A DNA stretch of 35,585 nt from Spirochaetales bacterium (GTDB lineage: Bacteria; Spirochaetota; Spirochaetia; Treponematales; Treponemataceae): positions 1 to 35,585 of the forward strand of contig JAUNWH010000028.1 in assembly GCA_030540405.1 (NCBI GenBank). Direction: 5' to 3'. The notes under the pieces were generated by a model. The model worked only from the letters and a program-made list of their open reading frames with translations. It was not told the origin of the DNA and did not search any database. This document shows, one piece after another, positions 1 through 8,878 of this stretch (positions are counted from its first letter, which is position 1; the number at the start of each line of letters is the position of its first letter). Position numbers and translations under genes: made by a program.

Positions 1-1345
1 TTTGAATTGAAAGCAAAAGTATTGTGTTTAAATGTAAAAAAGAAAATAAAAATACGAATACAACCATAATAATGGATAGTAAAAAAGGACCAAGAATATC
101 ACAAAGTTGTTCTCTTAATAAATAGTTTAAATATTTTTTTGCAGGAATCATATTTAGTATAGAAGAAATAAGTCCTGTTAGTACTTCTCCGACTATCATG
201 TAATAAATACCAAATGGAATTGTAAATGTAATTGTTATTATAATTACAATTTTTTTTATAATTTCATATTTTAGATATACACCACTTTTTCCTAGAGAAT
301 TTATAGCTGTCATGTTTGCTACGTTATAATTATAAAAAATAAAATATAAACAACACAATCTGAGAAATGGAACTGAAGGAATCCATTTATCTGTCAAAAG
401 AATTTTTACAATTGGCTCAGAAACAGCGGCCAGTCCTAAAAGAAGGGGAAATAATATATAAGCATTTATTTGATTTGCTCTGCGGAGCATATTTTTTAAT
501 TCTTCAATATTATCATTTTTCGATGAAAATGTTGGAAAAATAACATTCCTAAGTGCTAAGACAAAATTATTTGCAACTAATCCCGGAAGTTGTTGACCTC
601 GGTTATAAAAACTTAATTGTGTGATATTTGCTGTTTTTCCAATTATAAGTGAATAAATGTTTTTGAAAATATTTTCAAGAATTCCTGTTGCTGTAAACTT
701 CCATCCAAAGGACATAAGTTCTTTCAATCTTTTATAAGAAAATTTTAGAGTCGGCTTCCATTTTATACATATTAAAAGTATAAATGCATTTAATATTCCG
801 TAAATTAATTGCTGGAATACCAAGGAATAAACTCCAAAACCTTTCTTTGCAAGCAAAATAGCAATTGTTCCAGAAACAATAAGGCATATAAAACTTCTTA
901 TTACATATATTTTGAACATTAAATGTTTTGCGATATATGCATATTGGCAACTTAATAGGGGAGTATAAACTAGGGATAAAGAAAAAATTCTAAGAACCTT
1001 AATTAATTCATTTTGATTATAAAACGAGGCTATTAGTGGCGATAAAAAAAATATTATAATATATAATAAAAAAGCAATTATGCAAGTGGCAAAGAATACT
1101 GAAGAAAAATCTAGTTCGTCCGAATCTTTCTTCTGAATAAGCGCTGTGTTAAAACCATCTACAACGAAGACATTTGCAATTTGAATAAAAATTTGTATGA
1201 GCGCGACAATTCCATAATCTTCTGGCAATAAAATTCTTGCTAAAATAACAGAAATTATAAACTGTAGACCTTGTGAACCAAATTTTTCTAAGAGACTCCA
1301 AATAAAAGATTTTGCAATTTTTTGTTTTGTTATCATTTGTGCCAT
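1..1345 (-). CDS. Wzx/MOP-type polysaccharide flippase, 3' end outside the window
   Basis: An open frame of 448 codons runs from the ATG at 1345 to the left edge without a stop, so the C-terminus is missing. The N-terminus (MAQMITKQKIAKSFIWSLLE, then a GLQF-IISVILARILLPEDYGIVAL stretch) is typical of the lipopolysaccharide/oligosaccharide flippases related to WzxC and RfbX. The rest reads as alternating hydrophobic segments, as expected for an inner-membrane protein of 12-14 helices. Such proteins move undecaprenyl-linked sugar repeat units across the inner membrane. It lies 40 nt behind the Wzi-like gene on the same strand, so the two are probably co-transcribed. I chose this ATG because a stop lies just upstream in frame. 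No clear ribosome-binding site is seen. The family is secure, the substrate unknown. Confidence 0.85.
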   Translation of the reverse strand, partial: MAQMITKQKIAKSFIWSLLEKFGSQGLQFIISVILARILLPEDYGIVALIQIFIQIANVFVVDGFNTALIQKKDSDELDFSSVFFATCIIAFLLYIIIFFLSPLIASFYNQNELIKVLRIFSLSLVYTPLLSCQYAYIAKHLMFKIYVIRSFICLIVSGTIAILLAKKGFGVYSLVFQQLIYGILNAFILLICIKWKPTLKFSYKRLKELMSFGWKFTATGILENIFKNIYSLIIGKTANITQLSFYNRGQQLPGLVANNFVLALRNVIFPTFSSKNDNIEELKNMLRRANQINAYILFPLLLGLAAVSEPIVKILLTDKWIPSVPFLRLCCLYFIFYNYNVANMTAINSLGKSGVYLKYEIIKKIVIIITITFTIPFGIYYMIVGEVLTGLISSILNMIPAKKYLNYLLREQLCDILGPFLLSIIMVVFVFLFSFLHLNTILLLSIQ

Positions 1346-1385
1346 AATTTTCAAATCTATTTTTAGTGCTTTGATTCATAAATCA

Positions 1386-3041
1386 CTAATTAAAATTATA
1401 TTTCAGTCCAAATGCTATATAGTTATTAAACTGCAGTTTTTCTTTTTTATACATAGGAAACTTAATCCATGATAGATTGTATTCCCAACCTAATATAAGT
1501 TTATTTGTTAAAAAATATTGAATATTTACTCCACATGTTCTTATACTTTTATAAAGTCCCCATTGCTCATGACTTCCTTTGTAGGTATCTTTCCAGTCAT
1601 CATACTTCGTATCAAGTCCGATATTATCTATATAGTTTGTATCTGGTCTGTTAAAATGTATAAATGCAGTTATTTCTCCTTTTGAAAAATAGGTTCTAAG
1701 AGCGATATATTGGCTGTTTCCAAAATATCCGCTACCAGCTCCAATAATTTGACCGTTTTGAGTGTATCCCTGTGAAATTAAACTATGCGAGTAATATCCC
1801 ATATATCTCCACTCAAGCTGAAAATCTTGAGACATTCCGAAATTACTCCACTCAAATATAATTTCTGATGCTAATTTTGATTTAGTAACTTTTTTTATAA
1901 AAGTTAGTTCCTTTATCACACCAACTGTATAAATCATAGTGTGAAACGGATCTGCAAAACCTCTTCCATTGTAATCATCAACTCCAAGCTCGCCATAGAC
2001 TTTAAATCCTACCGTAGGGAAGAGTAAGTCTGCTCCAAATGAAGCTTTTTGATCTTCAACTTCGTTTGAACCATAAAGAGGATTTAAATATTTTGCTGAT
2101 TTTTCATCCCAACGTGCAAGGCTAATTTTATTTATTGATATAGTGAGTTCCGGCAAAATAGACGGTGAGTATGCGACTGAAAATCCTGTAAGCTGACGGT
2201 GGTCATTTGTGCTGTCATTGTCAAAATAATCTGATTCTGTCAAATATCCAAGCCAGGCTCTTCCTTCTATTTCTCCAAGATACCAGTTCGTATATGGCAT
2301 ATAGACTTTTGTTTTTCTTAGTCCTATGTCAAATTTCGGGTAAGTTGCAGCATTGTTGCTTCCGAGCATTGGATTTAACCATGCTGGTCCTAGCCACGGC
2401 GACTGAAATCCTAATCCCACTGTAAAATTATTCCATGAGTATCTGATTTCTGTGTCGCCCCAATCGAATGTCCAAAAAGAAGAGTCCCCATAACGCTGCA
2501 CAAGATCTATGCTGCCTTCCCAAAAGTATGAATATTCACTTCCATATTTTCCAGGCATGAACTCAAATTCCCTGTTCTGGCTCCAGCTTATCTGCGGCTT
2601 GAATGTCAGTTCGAGTCCGTAGGCTTCTAGTCTTGCGCCGGCTGTAAGGCTTGTGTTGTAGCCTTTTCCTTGCCAGAGCGCGCCGTCGTTTTGTCCGTAA
2701 GGGGCCTTTGTGTTGTAGCTGTTGAACCATTCAGGGCCGTAGAGCTTGAGCTTTATGCTGCGGTCGATTCCTGCTGTGAACCAGTTTGTTTCTGTACTGT
2801 CAGATTCGTATAAAGTGCGTTTTGTTCCGAGATTGTTGTCTTTCCAAATATTCTGGCTTTCATCTGTAATTTGCCATTCGCTGTCGCTTAAAGTGCGGTA
2901 GTTTAGTGTCGGGCGTTCTGCCGCTCCTGTAAGGCTTAAAAAGTCGTAGTATTCTTCTTCTGTTGATTTTAAGGCTTCTTGGGCAAATACCGCTGAAAAA
3001 ATAGAAAGCGCAATTGGCATTATAAAGTTGATTTTTTTCAT
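1386..3041 (-). CDS. Capsule assembly Wzi-like outer-membrane protein
   Basis: The protein has 551 residues. It starts with a signal peptide (MKKINFIMPIALSIFSAVFAQ, cleavage after the AQ region). The body is rich in aromatic and polar alternation typical of an outer-membrane beta-barrel. The segment around residues 110-165 (APYGQNDGALWQGKG, then EAYGLELTFKPQISWSQNREF) matches the Wzi capsule-assembly family, whose members help anchor or organise capsular polysaccharide at the outer membrane. The chain ends in a strand with terminal aromatic/Asn residues, as barrels do. The flippase gene follows 40 nt later, which supports a polysaccharide role. An in-frame TTG further upstream exists, but the signal peptide and the promoter position favour the ATG at 3041. 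The family is likely; the exact surface polymer is unknown. Confidence 0.85.
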   Translation of the reverse strand: MKKINFIMPIALSIFSAVFAQEALKSTEEEYYDFLSLTGAAERPTLNYRTLSDSEWQITDESQNIWKDNNLGTKRTLYESDSTETNWFTAGIDRSIKLKLYGPEWFNSYNTKAPYGQNDGALWQGKGYNTSLTAGARLEAYGLELTFKPQISWSQNREFEFMPGKYGSEYSYFWEGSIDLVQRYGDSSFWTFDWGDTEIRYSWNNFTVGLGFQSPWLGPAWLNPMLGSNNAATYPKFDIGLRKTKVYMPYTNWYLGEIEGRAWLGYLTESDYFDNDSTNDHRQLTGFSVAYSPSILPELTISINKISLARWDEKSAKYLNPLYGSNEVEDQKASFGADLLFPTVGFKVYGELGVDDYNGRGFADPFHTMIYTVGVIKELTFIKKVTKSKLASEIIFEWSNFGMSQDFQLEWRYMGYYSHSLISQGYTQNGQIIGAGSGYFGNSQYIALRTYFSKGEITAFIHFNRPDTNYIDNIGLDTKYDDWKDTYKGSHEQWGLYKSIRTCGVNIQYFLTNKLILGWEYNLSWIKFPMYKKEKLQFNNYIAFGLKYNFN

Positions 3042-3047
3042 GCGTAG

Positions 3048-3077
3048 ATTATAACTTTTTTGCCCTGATAGAATCAA
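3048..3077 (-). promoter_or_regulatory. Promoter of the Wzi-like gene, leaderless arrangement
   Basis: On the minus strand TTGATT (3077-3072), an 18-nt spacer and a perfect TATAAT (3053-3048) are followed by only 6 nt before the ATG at 3041. Transcription would start at or next to the A of the start codon. No Shine-Dalgarno sequence is present. Confidence 0.7.
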
Positions 3078-3120
3078 CTGTAAATTTCTTTTATAAATTG
3101 AAAAAAGTGAAGTTTTTCTA

Positions 3121-3149
3121 TTGACATAATTTATTCAGATTGATATAGT
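3121..3149 (+). promoter_or_regulatory. Promoter of tRNA-Leu
   Basis: A consensus TTGACA at 3121-3126, a 17-nt spacer and TATAGT at 3144-3149 lie about 27 nt before the mature 5' end of the tRNA. It diverges from the Wzi-like promoter about 45 bp away. Confidence 0.8.
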
Positions 3150-3175
3150 GTTATCACGCTTTGCAAAAAAGCAAT

Positions 3176-3257
3176 GCGGGGATGGTGGAATTGGTAGACA
3201 CGCCAGCTTGAGGTGCTGGTGGCGCAAGCTGTGCCTGTTCAAGTCAGGTTCTCCGCA
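3176..3257 (+). tRNA. tRNA-Leu, anticodon GAG
   Basis: The acceptor stem GCGGGGA (3176-3182) pairs with TCTCCGC (3250-3256) with one G-T wobble, followed by discriminator A at 3257. The anticodon arm CCAGC-TTGAGGT-GCTGG places GAG at positions 34-36, decoding CUC/CUU leucine codons. A long variable arm, as expected for a class II tRNA-Leu, precedes the T arm (GTTCAAGTC). The 3' CCA is not encoded. The gene has its own promoter and terminator and is transcribed alone. Confidence 0.95.
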
Positions 3258-3260
3258 CTT

Positions 3261-3289
3261 AAGGACTGCTAGAATGCAGTCCTTTTTTT
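3261..3289 (+). terminator. Rho-independent terminator of tRNA-Leu
   Basis: AAGGACTGC (3261-3269) and GCAGTCCTT (3276-3284) form a perfect 9-bp stem with a 6-nt loop, running directly into a T tract up to 3289. It starts 4 nt after the mature tRNA end. Confidence 0.9.
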
Positions 3290-3369
3290 ATAGTTGGAAA
3301 TATATTGTAATGAAATTTGACAACTATAAATTTGCTATGATAAGTCGAATGTTGAGTTTTAAATTTTAC

Positions 3370-3445
3370 TGTCATTATCGGGCTTGACCCGATAATCTGT
3401 TGAAATTTTCCAACAGATTCCCGTGTCGTAGCATGGGAATGACAC
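3370..3445. repeat. REP-like element with nested hairpins (four-way junction)
   Basis: The outer arms TGTCATT (3370-3376) and AATGACA (3439-3445) enclose three hairpins. These are ATTATCGGG/CCCGATAAT (3374-3396, loop CTTGA), CTGTTG/CAACAG (3397-3416) and ATTCCCGTG/CATGGGAAT (3417-3440, one wobble). The outer arms overlap hairpins 1 and 3 by a few bases, so the full four-way form and the full hairpins compete. The CGGGCTTGACCCG core resembles dispersed palindromic repeats common in many bacterial genomes. No second full copy is present in this window. Confidence 0.7.
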
Positions 3446-3702
3446 TTAAATTGCTGTTCTTATCAAAACTCGAAGTTAAGGGACTTAGTATGTCTTTATG
3501 TGTTTTCCCCGCAAATAAAAATCATCAATTATTTATCTTTTGTCGTTGGTTTGGTTTTCCCGCCAGTTGAATTTTCCGGAAACTATGACTTGGAAAGAAA
3601 AATATATTTTTTTATTGTCATGGCTGTTATTTAAATTTTCTTTTTTAAAGCACGATTAAAAATCTGTTGGTTTTCTGTTAAAACGCAAAATTAAAAAACT
3701 TC

Positions 3703-3731
3703 TTGCTATTTTTTTTGACGGGTTTTACAAT
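3703..3731 (+). promoter_or_regulatory. Putative promoter of ade, leaderless arrangement
   Basis: TTGCTA (3703-3708), a 17-nt spacer and TACAAT (3726-3731) end 6 nt before the ATG at 3738. No Shine-Dalgarno sequence precedes the ATG, so the mRNA would start at the start codon. Confidence 0.5.
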
Positions 3732-3737
3732 TTCAGC

Positions 3738-5468
3738 ATGAATGCAAAAAAACTTTCGCTCCTTATAAACGCTGCTTTTGGAAAATGCGAGGCGGAGCTT
3801 GTAATAAAAAATTGCCGTGTTGTAAATCCTATAACGCGGACTGTAAAAAATGCTGACATTGCGGTGGAGCAGGGCTTGATTGCGGGCATTGGCTCTTACC
3901 GTGGAAAAACTGAAATTGATGCGCACGGACTTTTTGCTGTTGCGGGACTTATTGACGCTCATGTTCATATAGAATCTTCAATGTGCACGCCGGAATCTTT
4001 TGCGCAGCTTGTAGTTCCAAAAGGCACAACTACGGTAATTGCCGACCCTCATGAAATTGCAAATGTCAGCGGCTCTGAAGGAATTCACTTTATGATTAAT
4101 TCCTCGCGCCGTGTTCCGCTAAAAGTTCATTTTATGGTTCCATCTTGTGTTCCTGCCACTGGCTTTGAAGATTCAGGGGCTGTCCTTGATTCAGAGGCTG
4201 TTGAAGAGCTTTTAAAAGAGCCTGAAATTTTGGGGCTTGGAGAATTGATGAATGCGCCCGGTGTTTCATCCTGCGATTCTGAAGTTCTGGAAAAAATTTG
4301 CGCGGCAAAAAATGCTCATAAAATAATAGACGGACACGCGCCTGGCTTGAGCGGTTTTGCTCTTAATGCTTATTCTGCGGCGGGAATAAAAACTGACCAT
4401 GAATGCAGTTCTCCACAGGAAGTTTTGGAGCGGCTTGAAAACGGAATGTTTGTTCTTTTGCGTCAAGGTTCTGCTGCCCAAAATCTTGCGGAAATTCTTC
4501 CTTCCGTAACAAAAGAAAATTCCAGAAGATGCGCGATGTGCACCGACGACAAGCATCCTCAGGATATAATTGAATCCGGTCATATAAACGCAAATCTTAA
4601 GCTTGCTGTAAAAAACGGACTTGACTGCTTTACGGCGATTGCAATGGCGACCATAAACGCTGCGGAATGCTACGGCTTGAATGATGTCGGGCTGATTGCG
4701 CCAGGATATTCCGCGGACATTGTTCTCTTTAATAATCTTGAGAATTTTGAAGCTGAAAAAGTTTTTATAGACGGAAAACTCGCTGCTGAAAACGGAAAGG
4801 CTGTTTTTGAAATCCGCAATAGGGTAGACAAGGCTGTAACTCATTCTGTTCATATAAAGCCGTTTATAATAGAAGATTTAGAAATAAAATTGAATTCTGA
4901 AAACGCAAAAGTCATAAGTTTAAAAAATCATGAGCTTGTAACAAAATGCGAAATTCAGAAAGTGAATTTGACAAACGGAATTTTTGACTGCAAAAAAAAT
5001 CCGCAGATTCAAAAACTTATTGTAATGGAGCGGCACAAGAAAACTGGAAAAATCGGAAAAGGCCTTATAGAAAACTACGGAATTCACGACGGAGCGATTG
5101 CCACTACAATTGCCCATGATTCCCACAATATTATTGCCGCAGGAGACAACGACAGCGACATTTTTGTTGCGGTAAATGAACTTAACAAAATGGGCGGCGG
5201 AATTATTCTTGTAAAGCGCGGAACTGTCATTGGCTCTTTGTCTCTTCCGATTGCGGGTTTGATGTCTGACAAGAATTTTGCGGAAGTAAGCCAGACTCTG
5301 AAAAATCTTTTGGAGCTTGCTTGGAATGAGCTTGGAATCAGCCGTGAAATTGAGCCTTTTATGACACTTTCATTTTTAAGCCTGCCTGTGATTCCTGAAA
5401 TAAAGCTTACTCCGCGTGGACTTTTTGATGTCAAAAAATTCGAATTCACGCCGATTGAAGCTGACTGA
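3738..5468 (+). CDS. ade: Adenine deaminase
   Basis: This 576-residue protein is a cytoplasmic metal-dependent amidohydrolase that converts adenine to hypoxanthine plus ammonia in purine salvage. The metal-binding HxH lies at residues 75-77 within IDAHVHIESSM. It is followed by the family stretch GTTTVIADPHEIANV near residue 95, a CTDDKHPQD block near 270, and a second conserved block near residue 465 (DSHNIIAAGDND). Length and block order match bacterial adenine deaminases (EC 3.5.4.2). The gene stands alone upstream of lon; the 52-nt gap carries a separate promoter. The ATG at 3738 was chosen because the N-terminal LINAAFGKCEAELVIKN segment starts there and the promoter fits it. Confidence 0.95.
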   Translation: MNAKKLSLLINAAFGKCEAELVIKNCRVVNPITRTVKNADIAVEQGLIAGIGSYRGKTEIDAHGLFAVAGLIDAHVHIESSMCTPESFAQLVVPKGTTTVIADPHEIANVSGSEGIHFMINSSRRVPLKVHFMVPSCVPATGFEDSGAVLDSEAVEELLKEPEILGLGELMNAPGVSSCDSEVLEKICAAKNAHKIIDGHAPGLSGFALNAYSAAGIKTDHECSSPQEVLERLENGMFVLLRQGSAAQNLAEILPSVTKENSRRCAMCTDDKHPQDIIESGHINANLKLAVKNGLDCFTAIAMATINAAECYGLNDVGLIAPGYSADIVLFNNLENFEAEKVFIDGKLAAENGKAVFEIRNRVDKAVTHSVHIKPFIIEDLEIKLNSENAKVISLKNHELVTKCEIQKVNLTNGIFDCKKNPQIQKLIVMERHKKTGKIGKGLIENYGIHDGAIATTIAHDSHNIIAAGDNDSDIFVAVNELNKMGGGIILVKRGTVIGSLSLPIAGLMSDKNFAEVSQTLKNLLELAWNELGISREIEPFMTLSFLSLPVIPEIKLTPRGLFDVKKFEFTPIEAD

Positions 5469-5484
5469 TATTCTTTTTTGTCAT

Positions 5485-5513
5485 TTGTATTTTTCTAAAT
5501 TTTTGATTATATT
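5485..5513 (+). promoter_or_regulatory. Putative promoter of lon, leaderless arrangement
   Basis: TTGTAT (5485-5490), a 17-nt spacer and TATATT (5508-5513) end 7 nt before the lon ATG at 5521. The -35 box is weak (3 of 6). No Shine-Dalgarno sequence is present. I see no heat-shock operator such as CIRCE. Confidence 0.4.
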
Positions 5514-5520
5514 ATAGTCT

Positions 5521-7926
5521 ATGAAAAAACAACTAAACGAAAAAGAAATTTTAGGACTTCCAGCTGAAACTCAGCTTCCTTTAAAACTTAATATTCTTCC
5601 TATTGGCGGCCGCCCGATTTTTCCGGGAATTTTTACGCCGCTTATGATAAATAATTCAGAGGACATAAAAGTTATCGAAGATTCTTTGGCAGGCGACGGT
5701 TTTATTGGAATCGTCATGCTAAAAGAAGACAAGGAAAATCCTACTGTTGTTGATCTTCATAAAGTTGGAACTGTTGCCCGCATTATAAAAAAAATAAATT
5801 TGCCGGATGGCGGCGTGAATGTTTTTGTTTCGACTTTGCAGCGTTTTAAAATCCGCAAGGTCTTGAACAGTTCAAATCCTATTGCTGCGGCTGTTGAATA
5901 TCTTGAGGACGAAGAGGACAACACTTTTGAAGTAAAGGCTCTTACGCGCGCTCTTATAAGCGAAATGAAGGAGATCAGCGAAAACAATCCGATGTTCAGC
6001 GAGGAAATGCGCCTTAACATGGTGAACATTGATCATCCTGGAAAAATCGCGGACTTCATTGTTTCGATTTTGAATATTGACAAGGAAGAGCAGCAGAAAG
6101 TTCTTGAAATGACGAATGTTCACAAAAGAATGGAGCAAGTTCTTGTCTTTATAAAAAAAGAGCAGGAAATTTTCCGTGTTCAGAAAAAGATTCAGACTGA
6201 GCTCAATGAGAAAGTTGAAAAAAATCAGCGTGAGTATTTTTTGCGCGAGGAAATGAAAAGCATTCAGGAAGAACTTGGAATTGCAGGAGACTCAAAGACA
6301 AGCGACTACCAAAAGTTCAAATCGAAAATCGAATCATTTAATTTTAAAGGCGAAGTGAAAGAAGCGTTGGACAGCGAGCTTGAAAAATTTCATTTGCTTG
6401 ATCCGCATGACCCGGACTACAACATGAGCCGCAACTATCTTGAGACTGTTTGTTCTCTTCCGTGGAATGATGAGCCGCTTGAAAACTACAATATTGAAAA
6501 GGCTTCAAAGATTCTTGAAAATGACCATTACGGTCTTGAAGATGTAAAAAAACGCATCATTGAATATCTTGCTGTACGTATGCTTAAAAACGACGGAAAA
6601 GGTTCTGTGCTGATTCTGGTTGGACCTCCGGGAGTTGGAAAAACAAGCGTTGGACGTTCAATTGCAAATGCGATGAACAAAAAATTTTTTAGATTCAGTG
6701 TGGGCGGCGAGCATGACGAGTCCAAGATAAAAGGATTCAGGCGGACTTACATTGGTTCTATGCCAGGACAAATTATTGAGGGATTGAAAATTACAAAGTC
6801 AAAAGCTCCTGTTTTTATGATTGATGAAGTTGACAAGATGAATGCAAGCGCGCAGGGAGATCCTTCGGCAGCGTTGCTTGAAGTTCTTGACCCTGAGCAG
6901 AATTCAACTTTCCGCGACAGCTATTTGAATTTGCCGTTCGATTTGAGCAAGGTTTTCTTCATTCTTACTGCGAACACTTTGGACACAATTCCTCGGCCTT
7001 TGCTTGACCGCGCTGAAATAATTGAGCTTTCAGGCTACATAGATCAGGAAAAAATTGAAATTGCGCGGAAATATTTGCTTCCGAAAAATCTTGTTAAAAA
7101 CGGATTCAAGAAAAATCAGGTGAAATATTCAAAGCAGGCTTTAGCTTTGATTGCGACTGAATACGCGAGGGAAGCCGGAGTCCGCAATTTTGAAAAGTGC
7201 ATTGACAAAATAAACAGAAAACTTGCTGCTGTGGAAGTAAGCCAGCTTGAAAAAAATGGAGCGGCTGATTCTGCAAAGATTGGCGAGGCAGTTGCAAAGA
7301 AAAATTTCAGCATTGATATTCCAGAAGTCAGAAAATATCTTGGCAAGGCTGTTTTTGATGAAAGCCAGATAAAGACTGCTTCGGTGCCCGGAACTGCGAT
7401 TGGTCTTGCTTGGACGAGCATGGGCGGCGACACTTTGCTTTTGGAATCAATTGCGATAAAGTCTTCAAAAGGAGGACTTCAGCTTACAGGACAAATGGGC
7501 GATGTTATGAAGGAAAGCGCGCAGATTGCCATGAACTGGAGCCGTCAGTTTGCAATAGAAAATAAAATCAAGGACAGCAAGTGGTTTGAAGAAAACACAG
7601 TTCATCTTCATATTCCAGAAGGCGCAACTCCAAAAGACGGGCCTAGCGCGGGAATTACAATGGCGGTAACTTTTACTTCGCTTTTAAAGGGAAAGAAAAT
7701 AAAGCCGAACCTTGCAATGACTGGAGAACTTAGCCTTACAGGACAGGTGCTCCCAATTGGCGGACTTAGAGAAAAAACTGTTGCCGCAAAACGCAACAAA
7801 ATAAAAACGATTATAATTCCAAAGGCGAATGTCCGTGACCTTGACGAAATTCCAGAACACGTAAAAAGCGGAATAAAATTTATTCCAGTGTCCCATGTTA
7901 AGGAAGTGATTGATATTGTCTTTTAG
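5521..7926 (+). CDS. lon: ATP-dependent protease Lon
   Basis: The 801-residue protein shows the full Lon plan: an N-terminal substrate-binding LON domain (about 20-220), a helical linker with coiled-coil character (about 210-290), an AAA+ module with Walker A GPPGVGKT near residue 368 and Walker B VFMIDEVDKM near 435, and a C-terminal peptidase domain. The catalytic serine is in PKDGPSAG (S709) and the lysine is in GGLREKT (K752), 43 residues apart as in Escherichia coli Lon. It degrades misfolded and regulatory proteins in the cytoplasm as a hexamer. The next gene starts 3 nt after its stop, so translation is probably coupled. All key residues are present. Confidence 0.97.
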   Translation: MKKQLNEKEILGLPAETQLPLKLNILPIGGRPIFPGIFTPLMINNSEDIKVIEDSLAGDGFIGIVMLKEDKENPTVVDLHKVGTVARIIKKINLPDGGVNVFVSTLQRFKIRKVLNSSNPIAAAVEYLEDEEDNTFEVKALTRALISEMKEISENNPMFSEEMRLNMVNIDHPGKIADFIVSILNIDKEEQQKVLEMTNVHKRMEQVLVFIKKEQEIFRVQKKIQTELNEKVEKNQREYFLREEMKSIQEELGIAGDSKTSDYQKFKSKIESFNFKGEVKEALDSELEKFHLLDPHDPDYNMSRNYLETVCSLPWNDEPLENYNIEKASKILENDHYGLEDVKKRIIEYLAVRMLKNDGKGSVLILVGPPGVGKTSVGRSIANAMNKKFFRFSVGGEHDESKIKGFRRTYIGSMPGQIIEGLKITKSKAPVFMIDEVDKMNASAQGDPSAALLEVLDPEQNSTFRDSYLNLPFDLSKVFFILTANTLDTIPRPLLDRAEIIELSGYIDQEKIEIARKYLLPKNLVKNGFKKNQVKYSKQALALIATEYAREAGVRNFEKCIDKINRKLAAVEVSQLEKNGAADSAKIGEAVAKKNFSIDIPEVRKYLGKAVFDESQIKTASVPGTAIGLAWTSMGGDTLLLESIAIKSSKGGLQLTGQMGDVMKESAQIAMNWSRQFAIENKIKDSKWFEENTVHLHIPEGATPKDGPSAGITMAVTFTSLLKGKKIKPNLAMTGELSLTGQVLPIGGLREKTVAAKRNKIKTIIIPKANVRDLDEIPEHVKSGIKFIPVSHVKEVIDIVF

Positions 7927-7929
7927 TGT

Positions 7930-8652
7930 ATGAAATTTGCTTTTGCTTTTTTTGCCGGATTTTTTGCACTTGTTTCTGCTTCTTTTGCTTTTCCGTTTAA
8001 TTCGAAGCTTTCGGAGCAGGAGCTTGATTCAGCTTTAAATGGTGAAATTCTTATTCGAAATATCAGCTCATACAAAAATATTTGCCTGGATGTGGAAAAT
8101 GCGGAAATAAATTCTTGCCTTGATGAATTGAGAGAACTGAATCCGCGCTATTTTGTGGAAGTTCTTCAGATTAGAAAATCAAGTGATGGCGATGAAGTTA
8201 TAAAAAAACTTTCTGAGCTTCTTTCAAATGTTGAGTCTTATACAAAAATTCCTTATTATTCGGAGCGGCACAAGACGACAACTCCGCTTTATTCATACTG
8301 CAAAATTCTTTCTGATTCGCAGGCTGATGGAATGCACAATTTTACAGTTGATATGGAAATGCCACCTTTTGAAGTTTACACTGCGGATATTTCTATAAAA
8401 ACAGATTATGAAAATTTCCTGCTTTATAAATCAAAAAACTTAAATGACATGGCTTGCATTTCTTTTGTGCGTGTAAAAGAAAATAATCTTAGGTCTGTTG
8501 TTACTGCCTTTAAATATGACGGATATTGGATTATTTATGGAATTGGAGCTGCAAAAGCACCCAAAATAAAATTCTTGACTCACAGAATTGAAGTTGCCTT
8601 TATTTCGCGGGTAAAAGCATTTTGTTCTTTTGCGACATCTTTTTTAGATTGA
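7930..8652 (+). CDS. Exported conserved protein, function unknown
   Basis: The 240-residue product begins with a clear signal peptide (MKFAFAFFAGFFALVSASFA) and has no further membrane segment, so it should be periplasmic or surface-exposed. The mature part contains KIPYYSERHKTTTPLY and a C-terminal KIKFLTHRIEVAFISRVKAFCSF block. These remind me of a spirochaete-specific family (possibly DUF6675), but I could not verify this. It starts 3 nt after lon and depends on lon transcription, and probably on translational coupling, because no good ribosome-binding site precedes it other than sequence inside lon. It is followed by a strong terminator. I assign no function. Confidence 0.75.
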   Translation: MKFAFAFFAGFFALVSASFAFPFNSKLSEQELDSALNGEILIRNISSYKNICLDVENAEINSCLDELRELNPRYFVEVLQIRKSSDGDEVIKKLSELLSNVESYTKIPYYSERHKTTTPLYSYCKILSDSQADGMHNFTVDMEMPPFEVYTADISIKTDYENFLLYKSKNLNDMACISFVRVKENNLRSVVTAFKYDGYWIIYGIGAAKAPKIKFLTHRIEVAFISRVKAFCSFATSFLD

Positions 8653-8681
8653 AATAATAAGGTTTAGAAATATAAGAAAAA

Positions 8682-8708
8682 CCGTTTGGAATGCTCCAAA
8701 CGGCTTTT
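8682..8708 (+). terminator. Rho-independent terminator after the lon operon
   Basis: CCGTTTGGA (8682-8690) and TCCAAACGG (8695-8703) form a 9-bp stem with the loop ATGC, followed by a short CTTTT tract and preceded by an A-run. Confidence 0.85.
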
Positions 8709-8716
8709 GTGTTTAT

Positions 8717-8763
8717 GGGCTCGTGAGCCCGTGAAAATATGAAGCGAAGCGGAATATTTTCAC
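8717..8763. repeat. Pair of palindromes beside the IS left end
   Basis: GGGCTC-GT-GAGCCC (8717-8730) is followed at once by GTGAAAATAT (8731-8740) and its inverse ATATTTTCAC (8754-8763) with a 13-nt loop containing two GAAGC copies. The second ends just before the IS left hairpin. This may be a dispersed repeat used as an IS target or an outer part of the element; I cannot tell which. Confidence 0.6.
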
Positions 8764-8878
8764 AAACAACCACCCGCTATGCGGGTGCGCGACAGAAGCT
8801 TATAGCAAGAAAGCTTTCCCCGAAGGTGTACAATAGGATTGTTCAAGTCTGTTGCAAAACACCAAGGAGGAAAGCAGA

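Larger units (their letters stand above)
3290..3737. other. Gene-free stretch after tRNA-Leu
   Basis: No credible gene is seen here. Its content is the multi-hairpin repeat at 3370-3445 and the ade promoter at its right end. The rest is AT-rich sequence with no recognisable structure. Its position behind a tRNA gene would suit an integration scar, but I see no duplicated tRNA 3' end. Confidence 0.6.

Noticed and set aside
1149..1379. Short minus-strand ORF starting at 1379, upstream of the flippase
   Set aside because: It is out of frame with the flippase, whose own frame encodes a recognisable membrane protein across the same bases.
3148..3387. Plus-strand ORF across tRNA-Leu
   Set aside because: It overlaps the tRNA and its terminator and has no protein features.
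3176..3737. Integrated element using tRNA-Leu as attachment site
   Set aside because: No integrase and no repeat of the tRNA 3' end were found in the window.
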